Of a DNA stretch of 64,000 bases, positions 44,650-57,985 are shown piece after piece. Each line of letters opens with the position of its first letter. The stretch's first letter is position 1. Both the position numbers and the translations under genes were made by a program. Location: the NCBI GenBank assembly GCA_014773175.1, contig VXCM01006116.1:41683-105682 (forward strand), read 5' to 3'. Origin of the DNA: Lucifuga dentata (taxonomy: Eukaryota; Chordata; Actinopteri; Ophidiiformes; Bythitidae). The notes under the pieces are model-generated. The model was not told the origin of the DNA. It saw only the letters and a list, made by a program, of their open reading frames with translations, and did no database searches.

Positions 44650-47204
44650 GTGAGTAAAATTAAATCAGAGTTAAAGCTTTTTTTATTTCATTTCTTACTG
44701 ATTTAGTTCATTTATTATGATCAAAATCTGACAAGCTCTAAGTCTTCAGGCAGCACACACGTGACTTCCTGTTCCTCCTCCTGAGCTGTCAGCACTTCAC
44801 TAACGAGCGTCTCGCTAACGAGCACAGACAGGAAGTAGTGAGGCCAGTCAGAACGCTCCACCTGCAGAGCAGCTCAACCATGTCACATGATCAAACACAC
44901 ATGCTTAGTCTGCTGCCAGCAGGATAAAGATTACACAGCATTACTGAGAGCCGAGGACTCACATGTCACAAACTACACAACACACTACACACAACACATA
45001 ACATACAACACACTGCACACAACACGTAACATACAAAACACTGCACACAACACGTAACATACAACACACTGCACACAACACATAACAAACTACAACAACA
45101 CACTACACACAACACATAACATACAACACACTGCACACAACACACAACACAACAATCTACACAACACACAACACATAACATACAACACACTACACACAAC
45201 ACATAAAAATCTACACAACACACTACACACAGCGCACATAACACACAACACATAACATATAACACACTACACACAACACATAACATACAACACACTACTC
45301 ACAACACGTAACATACAACACATAACATACAACACTACACACAACACATAACATACAACACACTACATACAACACACAACACATACTGTAACACACAACA
45401 CACTACACACAACACATAACATACAACACACTACACACGACACATAACATACAACACACTGCACACAACACATAACATACAACACACTGCACACAACACA
45501 TAACATACAACACACTACACACAACACATAAAAATCTACACAACACACTACACACAGCGCACATAACACACAACACATAACATATAACACACTACACACA
45601 ACACATAACATACAACACACTACTCACAACACGTAACATACAACACACTACACACAACACATAACATACAACACACTACATACAACACCCAACACATACT
45701 GTAACATACAACACCCTACACACAACACATAACATACAACACACTGCACACAACACATAACAATCTACACTACACACAACACATAAAATCTACACAACAC
45801 ACTACACACAGCACACATAACACACAACACAACATACAACACACTACTCACAACACACAACACATAACATACAACATAACATACAACACACAACACATAC
45901 TGTAACATACAACACACTACACACAACACATAACATACAACACACTGCACACAACACACAACACATAAAAATCTACACAACACACTACACACAGCACACA
46001 TAACACACAACACATAACATACAACACACTACACACAACACATAACATACAACACACTACACACAACACATAACATACAACACACTACACACAACACATA
46101 ACATACAACACACTACACACAACACATAACATACAACACACTACACACAACACATAACATACAACACACTACACACAACACATAACATACAACACACTAC
46201 ACACAACACATAACATACAACACACTACACACAACACATAACATACAACACACTACACACAACACATAACATACAACACACTACACACAACACATAACAT
46301 ACAACACACTACACACAACACATAACATACAACACACTACACACAACACATAACATACAACACACTACACACAACACATAACATACAACACACTACACAC
46401 AACACATAACATACAACACACTACACACAACACATAACATACAACACACTACACACAACACATAACATACAACACACTACACACAACACATAACATACAA
46501 CACACTACACACAACACATAACATACAACACCCTACACACAACACATAACATACAACACACTGCACACAACACATAACAATCTACACTACACACAACACA
46601 TAAAATCTACACAACACACTACACACAGCACACATAACACACAACACAACATACAACACACTACTCACAACACACAACACATAACATACAACATAACATA
46701 CAACACACAACACATACTGTAACATACAACACACTACACACAACACATAACATACAACACACTGCACACAACACACAACACATAAAAATCTACACAACAC
46801 ACTACACACAGCACACATAACACACAACACATAACATACAACACACTACACACAACACATAACATACAACACACTACACACAACACATAACATACAACAC
46901 ACTACTCACAACACATAACATACAACACACTACACACAACACATAACATACAACACACAACACATACTGTAACATACAACACACTACATACAACGCATAA
47001 CACAACACACTACACACAACAGCTACACAACACACTACACACAACATACAACATAACACATAAACTACACAACACACTACACACAACAACACACTACATA
47101 ACAGAGGTATTCAGACCAGAGCAAACGATCACAGATGATAATTACAGCATCTTAGTCTGAAATCAGCTAAAGGAGGAGAATAATAGAGTGTCATCTGCAT
47201 AATG

Positions 47205-47264
<60 letters not shown>

Positions 47265-50200
47265 GGAGAGCCTCACAGGTTTGATCCAGTGTTCCGGGGT
47301 CTGGTCCGCAGACGGTAACTCCCAGCTTCCTCTTTCAAACAGGAAATGCTCTTCCTGTCATCACGTCTGTCATAAAGACGTCAGCTCAAAAACGAAAAAA
47401 AAAAGCAGGATATCTCCAAGTATCTTGGATGCATTTGGATGAAATTTGGGGGGCAGGTAGAAAAGGTTGAGAGGAAGAAGTGATGGAGGCGACGGACCTG
47501 ATGGTGGCGCTGTAACAAGCATGTTTACATTTTGACTATTAAAACGTCCGAGATAAAATGAAAATTCGCACAGATCCATCAGCTGTTCTTTGTACTTCTG
47601 TTATCCTGAATGGAACACCCTAAAATCCATCACGCATGAACCCAAACCATGTTTAGTGGTGCTCATTAAAAAGACAGACGAATGAGAGGAGGGAGCAAAA
47701 TACGTGAAACAAAAAAAAAAAAAAAAAANAAAAAAAAAAAAAAAAAAGATTTGTTTATGATGCTGTATTTAATGCTTCATCATCATCATCAGTTAATGGG
47801 AAACGTGACTGATTTTCATAGAAAGTGGAACTTTTGAAGTGAACGGGCAGGGGATGAATGTACTGCATGTGGCGATACAGAGGGACGGAGCTAATCCCAG
47901 CCAATCATCACGCAGACAGCATAAACGTCTGTAGATGCTGTGAGGTGACTGGCTGACGGCTGAGCTGATTATCCGGTCAGAATGAAGCCATAAAGACTCA
48001 CAAACAGCTGCTCATCTTCATCTTCATCAGCGCTGCTGTCAGACGCCTTCATTCAGCTGTCGAATATTTTACCATGTTCCACTTTCAGTCACTTGTATGG
48101 AGTAACCAAAGCACGCTGAGAGAGTATCTTTGATAATCATATATTAATCATATAAACGAGGAAAATGACACAGGCTTTAATTTTAGCAGAGGGGAGGAGT
48201 TATTATTCTGAGTGTTTCTGTGATCTTCATTAAAAACAGGAATAACGGCACAGTTTCACTTTCACTTCTCTCTATGCAGCATGGACTGACTGAAAGAAAA
48301 AAGTTTGAGAGAGAAATTAAAGGACCATACCAGCCATACGACACAACACAGCCTAATGTATTCAGTTTTCATACATGTAACATTACTGACAATCATTTCC
48401 CAAAGCATACTACTGGAATGGTGAATTAAAAATGTTTTTCCTACCTTCCAGACCTCCATTGGTTTCAGTTCATTCTGCTATTAAAATCAACTTGTTGATA
48501 CTTGAAACGTTCTTGGGATAGGTAATCCATCATCACCAACAAGACGTGTATTCAGGTTTTTTTTGAAGTTATGTAATTTTAGTGTTTAAGCTCAATAAAA
48601 AGCGTGGAGTGAATGTATGCCTCCACCGGGGAATATAGTCCCAAAAGAAGACCTGCGTTTATGGAAAAATTTAAAGGACCGTGACTTCATAAGGCTGTGT
48701 AACTATTAGCAGGAGAAACATGGATTTTTAAGGTGGGTGTATCGCTTGAATATTTAATTTTGAAAGATTCAGAGGATTTGCAAAATATCAGGAAAGCTGA
48801 AATACAGTTTTATCCTTTGGGAAATGATTGTCAGTAACGTAACATGTATGAAAATTGATTATATTAGGTTCAAACATTCAAAATGGCTGGTATGGTCCTT
48901 TAAAAGCTTCCATACTGACACCTCACCATACTTGGCCAATCACTGTGAAGTGGGCGTGGCTTGCAGAGTGATGTAGTTGGAGGGTAACAGATATTGTTGC
49001 ATGCAAACTGTCTGACAGACACGCGTGACAGATGTGCTGTGGGCTTCAGCTTGGACGTAGCCATGGTGTTTGGCATGAAGACGATGTTCCAGCAGAGTGT
49101 GTGTGTCTACTGATCCAAAACTCAAATCCTGATCATACTGATTGGAAATGCAGCAGTAGAAACGGTTTCTGTCCTCTGTGTCTCTGCAGGAGCTGCACTG
49201 ATGTCTTCTGTTGTTTCATCTTCATCATCGTCATCCTCTTATATGCTGCTCTGGGGATGGTGGGTGAGTCCACACACACACACACACACACACACACATG
49301 CTTCTTTGTATGTTAATATTAATGACATAATTTGTTTCAGTGCACTCTAGGGTTTTAAAGGACCATACCAGTAGTTTTGCATGTTTGAGCCCAATAAATA
49401 CAACCCACACCCACGTTACATTACTGCAAACCATTTTCCAAAACATACTACACAGCACTAAATATTAAAATTGTTTTTCCTACCTTCCAGACTGCCATTA
49501 GTTTCAGTTTATTCTAGTACAACATAAAAAATCATCTTTTAGAGACTTGAAACGTGCTGAGATAAATAATCATCACAGTGAACATGACGTCTATTAAATC
49601 TTTTTTGAAGTAACTTTATTTAACTGATCCAACACAGAGCCTACATGGAAATGTATGTCGCCAGGAGAAAACTGCTTTTACTGAGAAATTAAAATGACCA
49701 TGCCTTCTACAATCATGCGTGTTATCAGGTGACTTTTAAGGCGGATTTGATTGAGAAAGATCAGTGAGACGAGTGTGACTGCAGGGTGAGACGTGAGTGG
49801 AGTGTCTGTAAAGAGCCGGATGAAGAAAACAAAATCAAACAACAAGGCACTCTTACTGTACCTCCACCATCAAAATAAGCACATCCTCTTTTTGTTCAAC
49901 ATCAGCCACCATGCTACATTTCATTGACATGTATTTATACACATATTTATACCCTTATATGTACATTAGTATTGATTGTTATTGGCCAAGTATTTCTTCC
50001 GGATCCAGAATATGATCCAGATCACTTCCAGAATATAATCACTTCTTCCTCTCAGCATTATGTATCTGACCCTCGAATTTCATCCAGCTCCATCTGTAAC
50101 TTTTCAAACTATCCTGCTAACAATCAGACAAAGAGAATGACCTGTTTGGTGAAGCTAACAGTCAAACCAAACCTGCAGCAGGAATCAAAAGACAGAAATC

Positions 50201-50486
50201 TCTGTCTGTGGCACCAACATTCTAGAACCTGACACTGTATGAAGTTTAAATTCAGCAGGTTTGTTGCTCAGGATGTGCAGTGTCACGTGTGAAGTTGTTT
50301 GGATGAGTGGTTCTCAAACTGAGCTGTGCCAGGAAAAAGTAGTCCATGCAGCAGGATATGCTCAACAGGCACTTAGGGCAGGCTGTGGCGCACACCATCA
50401 ACCTGGTCCGAACAGACATGTCTTCAACAGGCACTGCTCTAGTAAGAATAAAAGAGGGGGAATGGGGGAAGGGAGGTCTGAACTGC

Positions 50487-50527
<41 letters not shown>

Positions 50528-50548
50528 CTTAAAGNAGGTCTGAACTGC

Positions 50549-50589
<41 letters not shown>

Positions 50590-53237
50590 CTTAAAGGACC
50601 ATACCACTCATTTTTCATGTTTGAGCCTAATATATTCTATTTTCGTACACATAAAGTTACTGACAATCATTTCCCAAAGGTATTTCAGCTTTCCTGATAT
50701 TTTACAAAATCTCTTAATCTTTCAAAATCAAATATTCAAGTGATACACCCACCTTAAAAATCCATGTTTCTCCTGCTAATAGTTACACAGCCTTATGAAG
50801 TCACGGTCCTTTAAATTTTTCCATAAACGCAGGTCTTCTTTTGGGACTATATTCCCCGGTGGAGGCATACATTCACTCCACGCTTTTTATTGAGCTTAAA
50901 CACTAAAATTACATAACTTCTAAAAAAACCTGAATACACGTCTTGTTGGTGATGATGGATTACCTATCCCAAGAACGTTTACAGTATCAACAAGTTGATT
51001 TTAATAGCAGAATGAACTGAAACCAATGGAGGTCTGGAAGGTAGGAAAAACATTTTTAATTCACCGTTCCAGTAGTATGCTTTGGGAAATGATTGTCTGT
51101 AATGTTACATGTATGAAAACTGAATATGTTAGGCTCAAACATGCAAAATGGCCGGGATGGTCCTTTAAAGCCCCGCCCACAGACTGCAGCTCCTGGAGGA
51201 ACATAGAGCTAGAGCTTCTAGATTAGACACATGGAAGGAAACACAGGTTGAACGCTGTGACATAGTCAGCTAGTTCTGAGACGTGATATGTCCTGTAGGT
51301 CTGAAGCTCCTCAGTCTGTCTTCCTGTCTCCATGTCACATGTCTCTTCCTGTCTCTCTGTCCAGCCTGGTTACATGGGGACGCCAGAAAGGTGCTCCATC
51401 CTACAGACAGCAACGGCCAATTCTGTGGTCAGATGGAAACTTCCAATGAGTGAGTCACATGACAGAGCAGATCCTTCACACTCAGGAAGCACTTTACCTG
51501 TTACCTTTGCTGGTGAAAGTCAGCTCACTAGTGTTTCACAGTTTTCCACTTTGTGCAAATCTGGATGTCAGGGTTCACATTTGTCATATTTTATGGAAGC
51601 ACGAGTGATGGAAAGTTACTCATAAAATGTAACCAGCTACTTACTGATACATTTAGTTGTAGTTTGTAGGTCAAAGTTACAATTGACACACTTACAGCAT
51701 TTTCACACCTGTATGGTTTGGTGTGAACACGTCTGAACACAGCAATCACACCAAAACAGTGTTTCTCTGTCTGCTTCCAGACAAACTGTGCAGCAGATCA
51801 TCTGGTCTGAAGTGAGAAAGCTGCCTTTACTTTATGTTTGACACTTGTCAGGTATCAACTTAAACCATTAAACGCATCAAACGTAAAGCTTTACCACAGT
51901 TAAACTGCTTTCATTACAAAATCAAACATGCAGTGAAAAGGTGGTAAAATCAATCTTATCAAGTCAAAGTTTATGTCTACAGCAAGAACAGACATCACAT
52001 TTACAATACAATTCAAACAATAACTGATAACATGAACTGGTAACTGATACAATAAGCTGATAATTGATAACATAAGCTGATAACTGATTGCTGTACGGAT
52101 CATAACGGCCTTGTGTGTGATTGTGGGGATGTCTGTCATAATTTGTCACTTGAACATGAAGGTAGTTTTATTTTGGATCTGTAACTGTGGGATTGTTTCT
52201 CTGCAGGAGGAAACCCATGCTGTTCTATTTCAACGTACTGAAGTGTGCCAACCCTGCTGTCCTCATCAACCTGCAATGCCCCACTGTTCAGGTAGGCCAA
52301 TGACAAGCAAGCTGCCATTGTCAGGCGTGTCACACACCTGGTTTACATCGTGACATGTTGGATTATCCACAAAATAACATCAGTTTACAGATGATACTCG
52401 CCAAGTCTGTTATTTTTATCTGAAATAAACGACACTGGGTTCTTGCTGTGATGGCGTCAGAACACTTTGCCTTTAAGGACGACATTTTGCGAGCAGCTCA
52501 GGTTCATATCTGCGTTTTTGAACTGAGGCTTCTAAAGCCTTCAGAATATCTGCAGCTCATATTATTAGACAAAAAACACAAATGCTTGTAGCACTGGAGC
52601 AGAATGTCGCTCTTCATTGTCTGCTTTATGTTTCTCTGCTGCAGCGTAATGCCAAGGTTTATATTCATGGCACATTCAGCCTTCATCGTTACCGTTAAAA
52701 CCGTTAAAACCATTAAAACACTTGTTTTATGTTATTACTATGCAGATCAGCTGTTTCTCTGTCCATTAATAACTTTCGGCCCTGCTGCATCTTCCTCCAG
52801 TATCTTTTTAAAAAATTTTTTTAATATCAGGCTGTAATGTCTGTTGCACCTCTGCTTTCATTTTCTTTCATGATCTTACTATGCGAGGCCGACAAAACCA
52901 TTTTTTTCATAACGGGAAAAGTTAAATTATTTTCAATCAGTCTGTCAAACAAAAATAAGAAAATACAAATGACAGCTTTTATGTGACTCCCATAGACTTA
53001 ATGTTCACAAATGACCATATTTGGCAAAATATTCCAGTAAATGTTTTGACAGAGGGCTCTCTTGACATGCTAGACATGCTATGTGTCATCATGTGAGGGG
53101 AGTGGACACACGGCTGCTCTGCTCTCCACACAAACACAAAATCACGCCATACAGTCTACATCAGAGATCCCCAAATGGCGGCCCATGGGCCAAATGCAGC
53201 CCGTGGGTCCTATCTATCAGGCCCTCAGATGACTTCT

Positions 53238-53277
<40 letters not shown>

Positions 53278-53598
53278 GTATTTTAGTCGCACTTATCTTG
53301 GGATTGTGTGGTCATAAAATGTCATGCTTGGGCTCATTTTGTTCAGAAGAATCCAAACTTTCCGAAGATATTCATATATCTCCATTTTATTGAGAAATGG
53401 CAATTATAAAGTAGGGGGGTAGTGGCCCTTGTCTTGGGTTGCTTGACATAATTTGGCCCTTGGGGAAAACTAGTTGGGGAACCCTGGNAGTGGCCCTTGT
53501 CTTGGGTTGCTTGACATAATTTGGCCCTTGGGGAAAACTAGTTGGGGAACCCTGGTCTACATTATGTCATTAGAACAACAGCAGTCTACTTTTTGTAA

Positions 53599-53660
<62 letters not shown>

Positions 53661-56129
53661 TGGGTGTCACATTGTTCTTCCAGTTGTGTGTGTCACAGTG
53701 TCCAGACCAGTTTGCCACCTACGCTGACATGCAGCTGCAGCACAAACACAGCAAAGCTTCCTGGGAATATTACAGACGGTTCTGCAGGCCGGGCTTCAAT
53801 AACCCTGCGAAGGTAGCAAACACATACAACACACGTGCTCTTTAGACACACGTCCAAACGGAGCAGCAGGAGTTACTGTGATAAACATGTTAGATAAGCA
53901 TGCAGTATAATCTGACAGCATGGCAAGCGTCTGGTGACCTCAGGACGGCGTCTCCGTTTTGCTGATGACGTGGTTTCATCAAAGCACCAGCGTGGTTGAG
54001 TTTGTGGTGGCTAGGATTACGAGCATTAATGATTGATTATTGATTAACTGCCATGCATGTCAGGTGAATTGGGAGCTCTAAATTGCCAGTAGGTGTGAAT
54101 GAGAGTGTGAATGAGTTTACACGATAGACTGGCGATCTGTCCAGGGTGTACCCCGCCTCTCGCCCTATGACCGCTGGGATAGGCTCCACCCCCCGTGACC
54201 CTCAACAGGACAAACGGGTTTAGAAAATGGATGGATGGATGGAAGAATTCAATAATAATAGTAATAATGATAGTAATAAGTTGTAGCTGGTGGGTCATAT
54301 CAGCATCAGTCTGTTTTCTGTTCTCTGTGCTTCGTGCAGATTTTACACTCAGCCATCGTGATAAAATACTGCGACCATCAGACAAATTAGGCCAGTATCA
54401 GATAAAAACACACTCTGATGTTTTTTCACAAGGTTGAAATGACAAAGTGTTGTTGTGCTGTCAGACGTCAGAAAGCAGCAACACTGTTAGTGTATAAAAG
54501 GTTCAGCCCATTCTGAGTCACTTGTAGTTCTATCCAGCCACCAGAAGATGGCGCTACAGCCTGGGGAATGAAGGCATGGACCCTGCAGGAGGAGGAGGAG
54601 GAGGAGGAGCAGGTGTGCTCATATTTCACGTTACCTGGAAGTAACCGTGACAGATGCAGTTGCGGAATAAACCTGTGTTGCTAATTTAACGGGTTTTTTG
54701 CTCGATTTGGCAACTTTTCAGAGTCAATATTTCCTTTTTGTGGATTCTTTGTCCATCAAAGAGACGCTCGTCTGGCTGCTGTAGCCTGATGTCAGCGGCT
54801 CCTCGTGCAGTCCTCGTGCAAAACTTCCTTGTGCAGAGTGTTCTCGTGCAGAGCCTCATGCAGAGCGTCCTCGTGCAGAGCATCCTCGCGCAGAGAGTTC
54901 TTGGACAGTGTCCTCATGCCGGTATAGAGCTTCCCCGTGCAGAGTGTCCTTGTAGATATTGTCCTCGTGCAGAGCGTCCTCATGCAGAGTGTCCTCGTGC
55001 AGATCGTCCTCATGCAGAGTGTCCTCCTGCAAAGTGTCCTCGTACAGAGCGTTCTCGTGTAGAGCTTCCCTGTGCAGAGCGTCCTCATAGATATTGTCCT
55101 TGTGCAGATCGTCCTCGTGCAGAGTGTTCTCATGCAATGTCCTCATGCAGAACGTCGTCATGCAGTGTCCTTGTGCAGAGTGTCCTTGTGCAAAGCATCC
55201 CCATGCAGTGTCCTTGTAGATACTGTCCTCGTGCAGAGCATCCTCTTGCAAACTGTCCTTGTGCAGTGTCTTCATAGATATTGTCCTCATGCAGAGCGTC
55301 CTCGTGCAGAGTGTCCTCCTGCAAAGCGTCCTCATGCAGAGTGTCCTTGTGCAAAGCATGCTTGTGCAGAGCTTCCCCGTGCAGAGTGTCTTCGTAGATA
55401 TTGTCCTTGTGCAGAGCGTCCTCGTGCAGAGTGTTCTCATGCAATGTCCTCATGCAGAGCGTCCTTGTGCAGTGTCCTTGTGCAAAGCATCCCCATGCAG
55501 AGTGTCCTTGTAGATACTCTCCTCGTGCAGAGCATCCTCTTGCACGCTGTTCTTGTGCAGAGCGTCTTCGTAGATATTGTCCTCATGCAGAGCGTCCTCG
55601 TGCAGAGTGTCCTCCTGCAAAGCGTTCTCATGCAGAGTGTCCTTGTGCAAAGCATGCTTGTGCAGAGCTTCTCCGTGCAGAGTGTCTTCATAGATATTGT
55701 CCTCGTGCAGAGCGTCCCCACTCACGCCCAGCTGTGATGTTGCACTCTGACCGCTGATTTGCACGTCCTGCGTTTAGCTTTGCTAGCTAGCATCAGTGGA
55801 GTTAGCATTAGCTTCAACGCTAATAGCACAGCACATGGGACTTCAGTCTTTACATTTGAGGGTCAAAACCTTCTGACAAAAATGTTTAGGGTGTTAGATC
55901 TTGAGATTAACTTCATATTTGAAAAAAAAAAAAAGATTTTCTGTTGTTTTTCACGTTTGATCACATTTTTACAGAGTTTTTGAAAGACGAAGTGTGAATG
56001 AAAAATACAACAACAGGTATCAGTGTACAGCCATATTTCAATATGATAAGGAGAATCAAATGATGGGAGAAATGTATTTTGTTTTCCCTCAGAGCTCTGA
56101 CTGGCTGAAAGACAACAGGACATGTGATG

Positions 56130-56168
<39 letters not shown>

Positions 56169-57946
56169 ATATATGTATGTACGTCTCCTTTATTGTCCTC
56201 ACGTGGCGTCTCTTGTGTTTCCTGTAGCCGGTGTCTGAGGTCCTGCGAGATGAGGACTGTCCCTCTGTGATCGTACCCAGCAGACCATGTAAGGACACAT
56301 TAACAACACCAGATGCTGTCTCCATATAATAAACTGTCCATCAATCTCATTTTGATTGTTTTCTCATATCTGTGTGAGAATAAGGAGCTTGATGCTTTAA
56401 AAAGAGGAGATTATGGAGTAATTCATGAAACAAATCACAGCATCACGCTAAGTAAGTGTTGTGATAAAGCTTCTCTTACGTTAATCATTACATCATTGTC
56501 CCGTTACTGACACGTTGATGTCAGGTGTGTTTCAGGTAAACATGAAGATCAGCATGTTAATGAGCTGCTTCATGTTTAAGAGTCACAATTTATCTTCATC
56601 TGGTTTTAAAGAGAAACACGGTAAAACCAGGAAAGGCACATCAATTCTGATTTAGAGCTCCATGTTTCAACTGATTGAGAGATAGGAAAGATAAGAGATC
56701 CACATGCACTGTAAATCCCAATTTGTCAACTCTACTCAAAAGTTTTGTGGAAACGGCTTGCACACAAAATACCTGAGTTCAGTAACAAGAAGTTTTGAGT
56801 ACACAACACAAAATAAATGTGTCATATGACCCTTATTTGACTGTAAATTTATGTTGATTCAGCAAAAGCTTTTTAATCATATGATTAAATAATTTGAGTC
56901 TCTCAAACATTTAATCCTATGTCATACTAGAATAGAAACGATTTATTTATTTTTTCAAGGTTTATTGTTTTTTTTATTTAACTTTTATTTATGCAGGGGT
57001 AGCTCACTGAGCATTGAATGCTCTTTTGTGGGACGCCCTGCTCACACACCTATCAGTGTGTGAAGAGTGTAGAGAAAGACTTCTCAGTGAACAAAGTGGA
57101 AACTCTTTGCTGAGTGAAAAGTCCCTCAGTTAAAGCTTATTAAAGCTTCAACAACAAGAGGACGATATAATCAGAAACTGACAGCAGCATGCAGCAGGGA
57201 GGTCACTAACAGAAAAGACACTCTCTCTGATGGTTACACACCAAAAAGTAGAAAACATTTAAATGTAACTCAAACTGCTACAGCAACAAACAAAGCTACA
57301 ACATTCACAAAAAAGGATTATAATAGATATTTACAACAGAAATATTTCCAACAGAACTAAAACTCAAAGCATGTAACAATACTGCAAGGCATGCTGGGAG
57401 AATCAGAGCAGAGTCACGTGTGTCATTTAACTCAAAACAATTGATCATTAGTACTCTAAACCAGCCTAAACTCCTGGAATAGTTGACAGTACTTAAAGAT
57501 TCTTGAAGATTTTAAGTTACATTAACTTTTACAGGGTTTTTGAGTATTCCTTAATCAAATTTTCTGAGTGGTTTGTACTATTGGGATTTACAGTGTGGGA
57601 CAAATTGTCAGATAAACATAAAAAAAAAAATGAGTAGATATTTTTACTACCATTTCTGAGTTAAAACAACCATTAAAACATATGTTCAATGAACAAATAT
57701 TTATATTGTTTATTAAGCTCAAACTAATTTAGCTGTATTGGCTTTTAAGATTTAAGTTGTATGAACTCAAAAATAAAAAATTGTTGACTCAACATAAAAA
57801 AATTATGTCAAGCTCACAAGGGATGAGCATTTATGTTAAGTGAACATGAAGTTTTTAAGTTTATTTGGCAGTCTGGAACTTTTGTGTGGAGTCCACACAA
57901 AAGTTTTGTCATTGGTGAACTAGGATTTACAGTGTACTGGGAGTCC

Positions 57947-57985
<39 letters not shown>

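Noticed and set aside
44966..47092. Cys/Val-rich minus-strand frames up to 109 codons
   Set aside because: A 28-bp CA-rich repeat read in reverse; two frames are identical only because the block is duplicated.
54738..55764. Frames of 179-221 codons on the plus and up to 194 on the minus strand
   Set aside because: Open on both strands because of the 15-bp period; they lie in an intron.
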